DNA from: Paralvinella palmiformis
Taxonomy: Eukaryota > Annelida > Polychaeta > Terebellida > Alvinellidae
Length of the DNA: 64,000 nucleotides
NCBI GenBank assembly: GCA_025642065.1
Contig: JAODUP010000305.1
Coordinates: 344,501-408,500, forward strand
Direction: 5' to 3'
Shown here: one piece after another, positions 1 through 12,296 of the stretch
How the letters are laid out: each line of letters starts with the position of its first letter
Position numbering within the stretch: position 1 is the stretch's first letter
Notes under the pieces: generated by a model
The model's database searches: none
Told to the model about the DNA's origin: nothing
Seen by the model: only the letters and a program-made list of their open reading frames with translations
Program-made: the position numbers and the translations under genes

Positions 1-1156
1 TTTTACAAAAGAAAAAGACGTCCTAGGTAATAATGGTCTAGTGAAATCTAACTGTAAATAATCACTTTGCCCATCTACAGCTGAACCTCATTCAGTCAAC
101 AGCTTAAGAGTTCAAACATTTTGAACTGTGCAAATAAATGAGAGCAATAATTCTTCTGAAAGAGCAGTGACCAGTCCTACTCCTAGCTGTGTTATTTTAA
201 TTTCACAAGTTGCTCCATGGAATGAGTCAAGTCTGGCGTATAGATTGATCTATTTTCAGTTAACTATAGATATGGTTTTGAAATATTCGCAGGCTGAATA
301 TAATCAGGTATGCATACCAGTATATACCATGCATGAAAAATAAAAGCAAAAGAAACAAGATTATTGCTACATGCGTATTATGACAGCTAACTGGGAAATA
401 AAAACATGGAAAGTTGAGGACTGTCTATCAGTCCAACAAGGGTTATGTCTTCCACCCCCCACCCCCCCACAGAGAGAGAGAGAAAATAGCTACTCACTAT
501 ACTTATAACCTTTAAACAATAGCTGAGCTATCAAGACCCCAACAAGTGATTGACCATAATTTGTACACGAATGCCATGCAATTGCAATTTACCTATCCTT
601 ATCCACATTAGCTAGGTATTATAGATCAACTAATCATGACCAGGTCACCCAAAGAAGGGAGATGGCAGTGGGTTTTTCCACACAAACCATAAAACCCACC
701 TCTAACTATCTCTCAGAGAATGGGTGTCATGTACTGAACGATTATACACTTCCAGGTGAAGAATAACCCGACGTAACAAAACAAGGAAAACATTTAATCA
801 ACCAGACACTGCGCTATATCTGATCATTCGAATGACAGTACCAAAAGTACACCTGCACATCATCTAAATAATCAATTAAAGTAAAAAGATCAATAGTATA
901 TTTTATTACAAACTGCATACTCTGTACACAGCTGTCAACACCGGTAGCTACATAATAAGTTTATATACAGTATATTACTCGGGATTGATTATTCAAAATG
1001 GCTTCTCACCAAAAACACAAGTCACATGGCCAAAATATTTTAACCACAAGTGAAGAGAGAGAAAACTAAAACGGGGCTTTAAATTACTGAACAAAGCTTC
1101 CTGACTTGGTAATGTTGTGATGCCGTAGTTAGTTAATGCTCTATGGTAGTACTCAC
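1..1156. other. ALDH intron, left end of window
   Basis: No exon, RNA gene or clear mobile element recognised. It holds a short C-rich/GA-rich stretch near 452-484. The minus-strand reading frame past the splice donor at 1156 is intron read-through. Confidence 0.6.
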
Positions 1157-1283
1157 CTACAGGTATCGTCTGACCATGTATTTTATCACACCAACCAGCA
1201 TAATACCGTAACACGTCAACACTGTGTTCAATGTCTTCTAATGACTCAACATATGGCTTGCCATTGTTTAATGTCTCCAAACT
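1157..1283 (-). CDS. ALDH exon encoding [10 protein letters not shown] to GQTIPV
   Basis: 127 nt, phase 0 in and phase 1 out. Acceptor ACTCAAG, donor GTGAGT. It encodes [21 protein letters not shown] and [11 protein letters not shown]. The next exon is not found in bases 1-1156, so this intron is longer than 1.15 kb. Confidence 0.93.
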
Positions 1284-3668
1284 CTTGAGTAAAACACGAA
1301 TAACAAATATATAGATGGTGTACAGGCACATGTGTGCATGCATGTATGCTTGTGCATCACATCTTACCACACCAACAAACACACCAAAGGGCTGCGCCCA
1401 CAGCTCACTAACTCATTTTCACGTTGCCCACACAACACCATGGTTTATAGTTTATGAGCTCTATCCACACTGGACAACCTCATATCACTGACAAGCCAGA
1501 CAAAACTCATACAGACCCAACACAGTGGGATTGTCAGTTTGTTACTCCAGCCAAATATAAGATTTTTACTCACTGATATGTAGAACTAATTTTTGTACAC
1601 ACTGAAAGCAAGATTCCTGGCAATCTGTGAAAGTGACTTACTTTATTTCCAGACAATTATTACATAGCAATAAAAAGGTGATCAAACCATATAGCGAAAC
1701 TTTTACCATGCAGGTATGTGAATTTAGCATCATGTTATCCACTGTTTACTCTAGCATCACAACTTGGTGAAACTAATTAGTGCAACAGAGGGCTATGTGT
1801 ACCGGGGTATATTTATCATAACAGAGGAATCTAGCATAAATTCTACCAATATACATTTTTGCCTCATATAATCACATTTCAGCATAATGGTTAATTCAGG
1901 TATTGCTAGTTTATAAAACTGGTATTTATTTATTGGCCTGTGGGTGAGTCGACTTGTTATGGCTTGGCACTTGTAACACCTAGGGCTTATGACAAAGGGC
2001 CGACTACCTAGTGAAACATATCCCAAATACAAGTATTAGCCAGATTTGAACCTACAACCTGGAAGTTTGTGGTGCAATTTTGTAGGCTCTGTCATTGGAA
2101 TGCCCTATTTGCTCCAGGACTCTCTCGGTTGATCATTCTGGTTCAAAACGTATATATAATGCCCACAAAACTATCATAATAGGGCTTATAACCATACATA
2201 GAGCTGGTATACATGTACAAGTGTTTGCATATACCTTAGTGTGTGTGTTTGCATGCACACAAACTTGTGACAGATAAATTAGTGATATTCATAAAATCTT
2301 CTACACACACACAGTACAAAAATATGTTGCATGTGTAAAATCTACAAACTTTTGTAACACAATATTAAAAATAACAAAGATTATTGTCACATACGGCGAG
2401 GTACTTTGAGTCTCTTTCTAGTAACTTCGTTAGTTTGTAGATCAACTTTCCCCGCTGTGAGGCATCCATTGTTCTCCATGGTGAGCCAATCTCGAAGGCT
2501 GTAACAGCTGCATCTACTGCTTTGTCAACATCTTCCTATAATAACCAAGTTATAATTTACAGTGTTCATAGCAAATGAAGGCATCTTATATCTCACACAC
2601 TTTTGTGGATATGGTAGGCTAAATGGGTTGAGTGACCTCCAAAGGTAATGAGGTGAAGTCAAAGATGAAACAATCTTCAGATATGCCCACGCCGAGATTC
2701 GAATATGGGTGGTAGTGATCTGTGGTCCAACAAGCTACCGCTAGTCGACGGAGGCGCCCATCAGGGGTTGAAAAGACTTGCATAGAATACAATAAAATTG
2801 ATGATTGAAAGGTATGGATTTTTGAAGCCTAATTGAGTCTACTCAATGTTACTGTATTCAATGTTTTCTGGTACATTTGAGACAGTTTAAGAGAAAGCAG
2901 TAGATTTACAGAGTGTTACAAGAATTTGACACTCATGCTATAAATAATAAGGAATGAATTTCTAAATGAAGCTCAATTGCATCTATTTTCATTTATAGAT
3001 ATTATTCAGGTAAAATATTTTCAGAATGTATTCTTGGGTGAAAGTTGAAAATATTACCAAAACTAAAAATACTGAATGTGGCTGAAGGTCACATTCCCCT
3101 GATCAAAGGCTTGCTGATTGAGGCGGTGGTCTGCCCCACTCCATTGGTGGGGAAGGTTGTCGGGGGAACTGTCCAGGAATTTGTTTTAATTAGAAGGCAA
3201 GTGGGGGAATCTGTGACCAAATTAATGTTAACATTCTGCTTTCAATAGCTGAGTTCAAACATAGCAAGTACAATTATTTTCATTGACATGAATTGTGACT
3301 AATATACACTTTGATAGTAAATTTATTAAACAAAATAATTACATTTAAAAATGTATTCAAAGTACAATAAATTTTTAGTAGAATCTGCTTGCAATAATTA
3401 ACTATTTTATACCAATTGACTTTTTTGGTGAAATGCAATTCAATGTTTTTATTGTTGAGCCAGACCTGACAAGACCTGTATATACAGTTTCTGTGTTGAA
3501 TATTTTCATTTTGTATAACAACCCCCCCATGCATTGTTGCAACTAGGAATTGAAATAATGGGTGACAATGGCACCTTTGAATAATCTTGTGGGGATATTT
3601 GACAAACCGAAACTGCGACAAGCCAAAAGCTTAAAAGTTTTGGTGAAGAAACAGACTAAAGGTAATGA

Positions 3669-3707
<39 letters not shown>

Positions 3708-4171
3708 GACATCAATTTGTAATAAAATGTATCTTGAAATTATTTCTTTATTACTTTAAAATCATCAAGTTTTTTATGCATGCATGGCAGGTGTTAACAG
3801 TTTGTGTATGTTACAATTGGTGCTGATTAAAAACTACTCTAGCCATGCTTTATAACATTAGAATACATTTATTAGCAAAAAAGTCAGGTGCAAATTTGTA
3901 AAGCAATTTTGAAGCATGGACAAAAAACTACTGATTAATACTATACACATTAATAAATCTTTACTAAGAAAATTATAGATAACATTCAGTTCTTACTCTT
4001 TTTAGCAAAATACATGATGTATATAGTGAATCAGGGAAAGATCTAAACAACCCTATATCTATTTACCTTGTCTGCTTCCTGTACGTCACAGATTTTATCA
4101 CCTGTTGCGGGATTGATTACTGGAAACTGTCGTCCACTCAGTGCATCCACAAACTGATTGTTGATAAAGAG
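1157..4171 (-). CDS. Aldehyde dehydrogenase, ALDH1/ALDH2 type, 5' part (gene runs off left edge)
   Basis: Three minus-strand exons (4171-4067, 2535-2395, 1283-1157) join in phase 0 with GT-AG borders and encode 124 residues of an NAD-dependent aldehyde dehydrogenase, which oxidises aldehydes to acids. Visible family motifs, in order: [48 protein letters not shown] and [17 protein letters not shown]. These are the start of the coenzyme-binding domain of the ALDH1/ALDH2 group. The Rossmann glycines and the catalytic Cys and Glu lie beyond the left edge and cannot be checked. The last exon ends in phase 1 (V then D/E/G), as expected before the VDG-type sequence of the family. I recall exons of 105 and 141 nt at these places in vertebrate ALDH1A/ALDH2 genes, and both sizes occur here. 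Whether the enzyme is mitochondrial or cytosolic cannot be decided without the first exon. Confidence 0.9.
2395..2535 (-). CDS. ALDH exon encoding [10 protein letters not shown] to KYLA
   Basis: 141 nt, 47 codons, phase 0 to 0. Acceptor ATTATAG, donor GTATGT. It contains [28 protein letters not shown] and [10 protein letters not shown], all typical of ALDH1/ALDH2. Confidence 0.93.
2600..2759 (-). repeat. tRNA-derived SINE, family 1
   Basis: Minus-strand copy of the SINE at 32,001-32,202. It starts GGCGCCTCCGT, has a B-box-like GATTCGAAT (seen as ATTCGAATATG on plus) and shares the block AGGTCACTCAACCCATTTAGCC near its 3' end. It lies in the ALDH intron, and I saw no convincing target-site duplication. 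Confidence 0.75.
4067..4171 (-). CDS. ALDH exon encoding [13 protein letters not shown]
   Basis: 105 nt, 35 codons, phase 0 at both ends. Acceptor TTTGTCAG, donor GTAAAT. It encodes the N-terminal beta strand of ALDH ([13 protein letters not shown]) up to QEADK. Confidence 0.92.
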
Positions 4172-4242
4172 CTGACAAATAACAAGATATATACATAAAT
4201 TAAAACAGTGTAGTAATGTTAAAATAAGGTTATATATTAAGG

Positions 4243-4565
4243 TCGAGCCATGATAGCGCAGTTAGTTAGAGCATAGGACTCATAGCCGAATTGTCGCGGG
4301 TTCGAGGCTCTGTGAGCTGCAATGCTGTCATGTGGCGACTAGTTCACTTATCCATAAAAATGAGTACCTGACAGGATGTGATAGCTACATGTTTGAGTGA
4401 CGCTTTGCACCTATAATGGCAGCATGCATTGTATTCTCCTTTGGGAGTTGAGATGTCTGCTGGGTGGAAACAGGTCTGAGTCAGGGATAATAATACTATT
4501 AAGCCGCTTAGAGCAGCTATCTAGCTGGATAGGGCGCTATTTAAATGTTACATATTATTATTATT
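4243..4565 (+). repeat. tRNA-derived SINE, family 2 (Met-tRNA-like head)
   Basis: It begins with a tRNA-like head: A-box TAGCGCAGTTAGTTAGAGC, a CAT at the anticodon position (GACTCATAGCC) and B-box GGGTTCGAGGC. The tRNA-unrelated body ends in GGGCGCTATTTAAATG and a TTATTATTATT tail. The acceptor-stem pairing of a working tRNA is not kept, so it is a SINE rather than a gene. It is immediately upstream of ALDH exon 4067-4171. Confidence 0.8.
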
Positions 4566-4975
4566 AGGTTTGAATAATGTGACATAGATGTGGCTAGAGG
4601 AGTTTGATATTTGATTGATTGATTAGTAAATGTGTGGTGTACATACAAACACATTACCAAACTTTTTCAGTGTCTGTGAACTTCATTACAATGGATGCGT
4701 CTGTTAGTGAGAAGACACAACAGCTGCTACTAATACAGTAATACTAATAGTGAAATGTGTACACCATTTGTGACAAAAACTATCATATCTACCTGGTAAA
4801 ACTCAATAACAACCAGACTAGTATTTTATTTGAACATAATACTCTATACAGGAATGTGCCAAGATATTGTACTGAAGACAGTAAAGCAATTTGTTAACAA
4901 TTACTTAAATAATATTGTAACCATTTAAACAGTAAATAAAGTGTATCCGATCATTTGTTGATCATACCTTGATTA

Positions 4976-5040
4976 TGAGATTGCCCAACCCATGTACTAA
5001 GTAGACCACTGAGTTCAAGCATTTTGATATGTTTTTAAAG
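4976..5040. repeat. Dispersed repeat shared with 11,727-11,776
   Basis: ATTGCCCAACCCATGTACTA... followed by CACTGAGTTC is closely similar to ATTGCTTAACCCCTGTACTA... followed by CACTGAGCTC at 11,727-11,776. Two copies in one window indicate a dispersed repeat of unknown class. Confidence 0.5.
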
Positions 5041-5292
5041 AAAACTCATACAATACTGCTTTGATCCAAATTGCGTGAGTGAGACCCAGTGGTGTTACTC
5101 ACAATATTTACTGAATTAAATATTACTTAATTAGACATACCTTATTTTTCTTTAATATGAAGTATTTTTTGGTAAAACTGCAAAATTTGCATCACTGGCC
5201 TGACTTAGACCATCTCTCTCTTTTCTAACTTCCAACTTTATAGACAGTTAATTCTACAAACTGACTTACCTATATACTGTACATCAAATGAT

Positions 5293-6267
5293 TACCGTAG
5301 GTCCCGGCCATTAAGCCGAGAATTTGTGTCAACATTTTGACCCTTATTTTGGAGGGTTGGCTTAATGGCCGGTGCTATTTCAGTGTCAAGAAATCTAGTC
5401 ATGGAGAGAAACATTTTCAGTGTGTTAGCAGCCATCTAGACGCTAGTGACCTGGTTCCTAGTCTAGATCTAGATGCAAATGGACATCAATCGTTATTTTG
5501 ATTTAAACTCATCCAGTCATGGAGTGAAAATAGAAGTGAAACAAGTTGATGATAATTATGCATGGCTTTATAATGAAAATCAATTTTAAATATGTAGAAT
5601 TATCTGATTTTTGTAATTATGGATAAACGTTGTTTGAATCAGTAGTGCATTTCACGAAGGCAGCGCCGGTAACCAGACAACTCGTACCCAAGAGCGTCAT
5701 ATCTCATTCGTTTGGTAGCATAGACATTAGGGTGCCCCCATATACATATTTTGTATGGGCATATTTATATTAATAACGGGATAATTACTGATTAATTAAT
5801 TTATTTTCAATAGAGAGTTATAGTTACTAACTGACCTCATATACCAGTAATTTACAATTACATTGTCTTGGTTATTGCCGCATTAGTGACCAAAACATAC
5901 CATCAAAGGCTCAGTAGTAATTGACAATATGTTTAATTACTTCTAAGTCATTGACTTCATATATGGTTCATATAATGTTTAATCAAGCCGGTTAATTTAA
6001 GTTTGAGGTCCTACTTATGCGTTAACAGTTTGTTTGCGTAAACAATGGTTATAATTTGCCTTGATCTATTGACAGTATACAAAATACATTGGTATGAATA
6101 ATGAATTAAAAACAAAATTATTTTCTGTGTTCAAAACGTCACCTGGGCTGGGAATACTACAGGGAAAAGTTCAGATTTTTAGGTCGGCTTATTGGACGGT
6201 AACACCATAAATCATGATATTTTAGGTCTAAAAACCATCCTCGGCTTAATGGCCAGGACCTACGGTA
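5293..6267. mobile_element. Non-autonomous DNA transposon, 975 bp, 28-bp terminal inverted repeats
   Basis: The left end (5293-5320, starting TACCGTAGGTCCCGGCCATT) and the reverse complement of the right end (6240-6267) agree at 27 of 28 bases. Both ends have TA outermost, so a TA target duplication as in Tc1/mariner-like elements is possible but not proven. Inside each end there is a second copy of the core GGCTTAATGGCC (near 5360 and 6185). No transposase reading frame is visible. It lies upstream of the ALDH coding exons. Confidence 0.85.
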
Positions 6268-6269
6268 CT

Positions 6270-7490
6270 AGTTTATTAAAAAAGTAAAGAATATCCTAGT
6301 TGAAGCTCCTTCCCTAAGTGACCCTTGTCTCCATAGTAACAAAGATAAATCCTTTGACAACCATCAGACTGTACAGTTTATCACTAATATATAGACAAGT
6401 TTGACGGTATATGATGAAGAAATATCACATTCAGAATACATCCTGCTAAAAACATTAAAGAATTTAAAGAGGATTTAGAGTCATCCCAACTTCTTAGAAA
6501 ATGTGAGGGATCAAATAATGAGCTGGTAGAACCCTATAACAAACATGTTCAAAGTATCATTAATCACCAGGCTCCCTCTTGTTAAAACATCACTACAAAG
6601 AGATTTGGAATTTTTGGTTGCACTGTGGAAAGCCAAACTTTCTAGTGCACATTGAAATATTCAGGTAAAATTCCTGGAATATTTTTTTAGAAGAAGGATT
6701 TCTATTACACAAAGATAGGGAAATGTGGAAAAGACCAAAATAAACTCTTCAAGCAAACAAGGAACTTGATGGAAAGTAATTCAATTGTGTATCTACCACA
6801 TTTTACCTTTGCTGAACTCCTGGCTGATATATGTTCAAATAATTTCTCAATAGGGAAAACAAACAAAACATCAGAAATGAGATCCTTTCTAATTCCCCAA
6901 ATAAAACCTGCAAAATTTCCCAGGATGTAGACACTATGCTTAATGAGATAATCCTCAAGATGTTTCAACCAGAGATTGCAGTCGAGATTCAGGACATTAA
7001 CCACCATGTCTCGAAACAAGTCACATGACTTAAATCAACCACCTAATTGGCTATTGAACGAATATGTGGATCAACTTCTGACACTGTTAACAGTCATTAT
7101 AAATAAGGCAATGGCTGAGTTAATGATGCCGTTTTGTTCAAAATGAGCCACCATAACTCCACTGCTCAAGAAGGACAAGGAAGATATGAAGAATTATCAT
7201 CCTATATATATATATATATAATGTTTCCTTTATCTCCAAACTTTCTGAAAATATAGCTGCAAGGCTTATAAAAGAACACTCAGAGTATAATGACCTCCGA
7301 GACAGTTATCAGTCTTTTTATTAAAGCGGTCATCCAACAGAAACTGTTCTCTTGAAAGTGCACAGTGATATTGCCAAGACTCTTGATGAAGGATCCATGG
7401 CTCCAATAATTATGCTTGATTTATCTGCAGCCTTTATTAAATGAGATAACATTAATTATCATTGTCCAAAACAGTGTACCAAGTTTGACA
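6270..7490 (+). mobile_element. Decayed non-LTR retrotransposon (CR1/L2-like), reverse transcriptase part
   Basis: Plus-strand translation in several frames shows LINE pieces in the right order: an endonuclease-RT linker (EFKEDLESSQLL, ELVEPYNKHVQSIINHQAP), then TPLLKKDKEDMKNYHPI, FISKLSEN.AARLIKEH, then HPTETVLLKVHSDIAKTLDE and IIMLDLSAAF. The last two are RT signatures of the CR1/L2 group. Stops and frameshifts are frequent and the catalytic FADD box is missing, so it is dead. Confidence 0.75.
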
Positions 7491-10330
7491 GGCAAACATG
7501 TCACAAATGAGGTATTTAAGCTTGTATTCTGCTGTAAGATTATCAGAGGCAGTGTTGAATCAGACTATTAACTCTTCAGGTGGACAATATTCACTTTGTG
7601 TGCAGAAGAGTGATAAATGTCATTATTTTGCTATATTCCTAGTATTCATGTGCAAAATATTGGGTAGTGTGTATAATGTTAATAAAATTAATGTATGTGA
7701 AAGACGATATCACATAATTGTGTTGAATGGCATTCACTAAGACTAGCAGAATTGGCTTATAATTATAATGAATGAGGTTTTAATTTTTTTACAGTATTTT
7801 ATAGGTTTTTAAACAGCTTTTTACAGTTATTAAAAAGTTTTAGGATGTAATGTAAAATATGTTTTTACAGTAAAAACCCAACCCTGCCTGCTTTATTAAC
7901 AATCTATACAGATTGCCAATAATGTTATTAATCTTAGGGTCATGTATGACAATTAAATCAGAGTTGGGTTTTGTGACAACCCTAAACTTTATGACATCAT
8001 CAATATATATTAACTATATTTTGTAACTAAAATATTTTTAACTTTCACTTTTGATCTACTTTGCTTAAAATCAGTTGTGGATTATCATTATATATCAGAT
8101 TTGGTATATTTATACATTAAAGACATGAATATAGAAGAATATCATAAATTGATATCTTTTTTACATTTTCCAATTCAGTAATAACAGAAATAAATTGTAT
8201 TACATTATTATTTAAGATCTCATTCTTCCACCTTATATCCCCTTTGGCTGTATTGAAGCCACCCATGTGTAATTATATTTGATGTGAAAACTACAAGCAG
8301 ATTAGCACATAGCTCTTGGAACATCGAGGCTTATTAAGCAAATATATACCAGCACCAGCCCAAGAGGGTATAGGGTCTTACTCGTCATCCAATTAATAAA
8401 TATATCTACTGAATTAATTAGCATTGGGGCCTAAACTCTAGAAACAAATTAGCAGACCAATCAGGTCAATTGATTTTGGCTACAAACAATAATATACCAG
8501 TGTATAATTACTATAGTCAAACAATGAGACCCCCAACGTATTGTATAACAGTTTTACTTTTAATATTATACTATTATATTAATAACAAATAATTCAAGCC
8601 ATTCTAAAAACTACTTTCAGGTATATCTGGGATAAATATGTCACAAATTGTTTGGCTATGTCAAAGAAAATTTACCATGCTTTTGACAGTCTATGACACT
8701 GTGAATGTCAATGTGTGTCATGTCATAAACCCTGGTTTTTTACATTGTGTCATAAGCTTGCCAACTCTGCAGTTAAGAGTTGTCTTTTAAAGAAAACATA
8801 TAGTGTCAGAAAGCTCTTTTTGATGTCTTATTTTGTCAAACCGACACAAAATTCCCAAATACGTTTTCATTCAAATTAAGTGAAAAACAAAATGTTTCGG
8901 CATCTACCTTGAATTATCAATTTGCGTATTAAACATTCAAGTTAAAATCAGCTTAATGTCTATTTAAATAAATACTTTAGTCGAACATACTTTGTTTTTC
9001 AATGATGTGTATTCGTCGTAACAGAATGATTTTGACCAATTATGTCCAATGGTCGGAATGGACCTTATACCCACTCACTGACTGACTGAGTCAATCAGTG
9101 ATGAATGATCAAGCATGCAACAAATGGTTCGAACATTACTGATTTCAAGGGCGAATATGAACAATATCAAGCAATGCCAGTTCTATTTACCTGTGTGTAT
9201 TTAATTTTGGGGTTCTTGTCCACACCAGACATTGTTCAGTTTTACAGATATAACACAAAATCAAGGCACAGTTTTCAATTTGAGAAGACGCCACTCGCGC
9301 TATCAGATCGACCGGCGGCAAATATGGCATACACCGCGCATGCAGGTCAAAACGAATTCGGAACAACTCGTACCCAAATGATCCAGTACTCAAAACAACT
9401 CGTATATATCGGTATTAAATCGGTACCTTGTTCTGATGCTAGCTATGTATTGCGTTTACATTTTCTTCTGTACGTTTTGTTTATTTGTAAACGTATACAT
9501 GCACCAGAACTGGCACACATGGGGCATTTTTTCATCATCTCAGTAAGATTCGATGGTGTAGCGATTAAGCACGTTGCACTCTGCGCGAAAGGATATATTT
9601 GCCTTAACCTCAATGAATCACAAATTCGAACCCGTTAGAACGTTTTAGACAACATTTTAGCTCGATTTGTAAACGATTCTGCAGAGCAAATTCCACCCAA
9701 TATGACCTACTTTGAGAATGTTACAATACGATAAGATACACAACCCAAGATTAAAACTTTCCAAACGTTATCCTGTTATATAAATAAAAGTAGTAAAACA
9801 GAATATGAAAACTATAGACCTGTATCTGGGTCTAAATAAGGGTCGAAATAAGGGTGAATCCATTATGCGAAGCACAAAGTACAGAGAAGGGGTGGGTGAG
9901 GGAATGGTATTTCCCCCTTTCTCTGTGAAAGAAAATTGGAAATCAGATAATGCTTAGATGTCTTCTGAAACACTACAAAACCTGTAATTTTCAAGTGTAT
10001 ATTGTATACTGTATAGAAATACAGGGAAAAGTAAACATTACTGTGAAGACAGTCCCATCGTATGAGACTTGGTGATTGGTTCAGTGTATACACAGATTTT
10101 TAGGACTATTGGGGGTTACTCGATTTGTTATTAGAAACAGGAAAGTGTCCCCAGTCATAAAATGAGATATTGTGCATTATGTTACTAAAATATTTAATGA
10201 ACAGACTGACCATTTATTTCAAGGTGCATACATATGAAAAAGAAACAATGATCTTTAAGATATTTATTACCTCAGTTAAATCTACATCAGTTAGTCGAAA
10301 AGGCTGGCCTTGAACAAATGTCTAGGTTGT
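7490..10330. other. Non-coding stretch, nothing host-derived recognised
   Basis: A+T-rich. The longest open frame (plus, 9105-9638, 177 codons) shows no domain I recognise. Its end overlaps a tRNA-like stretch (A-box GATGGTGTAGCGATTAAGC near 9553, B-box ATTCGAACCCG near 9624), so it is probably repeat sequence. ACAACTCGTACCCAA occurs near 9365 and also near 5678. Confidence 0.5.
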
Positions 10331-10660
10331 TCTTTAATTAGCCTATATGCGTATATTCATTAGTCTTAAGGCAGAATACCTTGTGTTAGCCATCTAGCTC
10401 GTCAAATGCCTTTTGATTAGCCTCAACACAGAGAAACTACGCTCTGCTTCGGCAGATGTCTAAGGCAGAGTACGCCCTAATACCAGTAAAATTATAATGT
10501 TAGGAAAAGAACCCTGATCTGCAGATACTAAGGATTTCATCAAAGTATCAGGTAAATCGGCCCTATCGGACTGCCTGGACCACATATTGAACCATCTCGA
10601 TGCCTCGTTCTCTAAATTCATAAAGCTCACCAAATGTTTCCAAACAAGAATGTCTTTCAA
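10330..10660 (-). pseudogene. hAT transposase C-terminus, dimerisation domain, degraded
   Basis: The minus strand reads LENEASRWFNMW, then SFPNIIILLVLGRTLP, a TAG stop, then TSAEAERSFSVLRLIKRHL, another stop, and MANTRYSALRLMNI. The block AERSFSVLRLIK is the hallmark of the hAT-family C-terminal dimerisation region (ZMYM1/P52rIPK-like proteins), and the upstream LENE..RW and FPN blocks fit the same family. At least two stop codons break it. No terminal repeats were identified around it. Confidence 0.75.
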
Positions 10661-11726
10661 AAGTGCTGTGGCAATACTGTTTGTAGAATTCTCAAAAAAT
10701 AAATATACTTACAAAGTTATTATTTAAGAGACAAATTACAATTATGCTTCAATTTATACTTAGTTAAATGTCTGTTAAATAATAATGTTATCAGGGACAC
10801 ATTACATACTACTCAATGTCTGGTTATTTAAGAATGACAAATTAACAGTACTTCTAGTGGTTATTATGTCGCCAAATGATCTATTGCATTTAAAGATGGA
10901 GGATCTCTACTAGAGGTGGGGTGGGCTTTTGACCCTCAGAGAGGTGTGCGGTCCTGTCCCGCTGACTCCCCGTAGATCCGCCACTGTATTTTCCTAAACA
11001 GGAACCCAGTGATATGTGCCATAAGCCATAATTCTCGGACCATTCCTATTCTTGTTGTAAAGAAACAACACGGAAGCTGCAGGTAATTGTTAACTATTGT
11101 TGTGTGGTGATGATTCAGGTGTATTATGGTCAGGGAAACCCAGAACCAAAATAGAAACCATGTTAATTAATGAGTTATATAATGTGAACAACTGAATAGT
11201 TCCCAACAAATTGTCTTTCCACCTGGGGAAAACTGAAGCTAGTTATTTATTGCCTCCTAAGTGGCTACTACTGTGAGTTGTACAGTTTTTGTGCAAGGTG
11301 TTAACTCACCATTGAATGATGACGTTATTCCCCTTGACAGAGGAGCCGATGACGCAAAATCTGATGGGCGACCAACTCGACAGAAACGTACGTCAGAAAG
11401 TTTCTGCAGGAGTGCTATCACATATGTTATATCTGTTAGAAGTATGCTTACAATTAGATCAGAAATGGGGTGAGACTTTGTTTTGTTCCTTATAGGTTAC
11501 AGTTCAAACAGCCTTCTACATGTGACATTAATTTGGTCGCATAAGATGTAAGGTGGGTTTATGCTGTATTTGCAACCCATTAACTTTGGAATGTGTATCT
11601 TGTATATGTATTCCATGATGTTGCCAGCAATATTGCAGAATAGATGGTGACTGGAGGGAGCTGATCTGACCGTGGCTGGTGTACCAGCCATTAAGAGTTG
11701 TATTGTACTTTGACTATGATATTGCT

Positions 11727-11776
11727 TAACCCCTGTACTAGGTGTTGTCACTGAGCTCGATTCTCTTGGGGATAGT
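11727..11776. repeat. Dispersed repeat shared with 4,976-5,040
   Basis: See the entry at 4,976-5,040. The shared core is TGTACTA followed about ten bases later by CACTGAG.TC. Confidence 0.45.
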
Positions 11777-12278
11777 GACGCTATAGAAGTTTACTATTAT
11801 TAATATTTTATTTGGTTTCAAAATATTTAATTCATGTACATTTATCACCTTAAGTAAATGTACAATGCAATGGCACAAATATTAGTCTAAAATAAAAAGC
11901 AAAATACCTGCGAGCTGAAATCGATCATTATAGGTCAGGCGAAAATATCGCTTGTAGAATCATTACAAGTTAGACTCTAGAACAAAACTTGTGACCAGAA
12001 AATCAAACTAATTAGAAAATGAAATAATAAAGCTACTGCAACAACTTTATTACAGTGTCATCAAGATTATATATATGCATTATAGGACCATATATTGACT
12101 AAGAAAACAAGTGTGTGAAAATTAACTCACCAGGAGAGTTTTAAATTATCACCCCGTACTCATACAGACAATTAATTAACACTTTAAGCAGTTAAATTGG
12201 GTACCGGTTTAAAATCGAGTTACTCAGTTGAAATTAGCACATATCGATCAAATCATACAAGTTACAGCTCAACCATAT

Positions 12279-12296
12279 ATGTCACATTACCTTATT
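12279..12296 (-). CDS. Possible first coding exon of the ALDH gene (six codons)
   Basis: On the minus strand ATG GCT AAC CTG AAT AAG is followed directly by the donor GTAATG. It would read MANLNK and join in phase 0 to LFINNQF, which resembles invertebrate ALDHs that start MAN and have Lys just before the FINN motif. An in-frame stop lies upstream. The match is very short and the implied intron is 8.1 kb, so this may be chance. A longer first exon with a targeting peptide was not seen but could be outside my recognition. Confidence 0.22.

Noticed and set aside
4968..5020. Minus-strand exon ending before GTATGA at 4,967 as ALDH exon 1
   Set aside because: The phase-0 reading (VVYLVHGLGNLIIK) does not resemble ALDH, and the same sequence recurs at 11,727-11,776, so it is repeat sequence.
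9105..9638. 177-codon plus-strand open frame, the longest in the window
   Set aside because: No recognisable domain or helix pattern. Its 3' part runs through a tRNA-like repeat head, and parts recur near 5,678. Probably repeat-derived.
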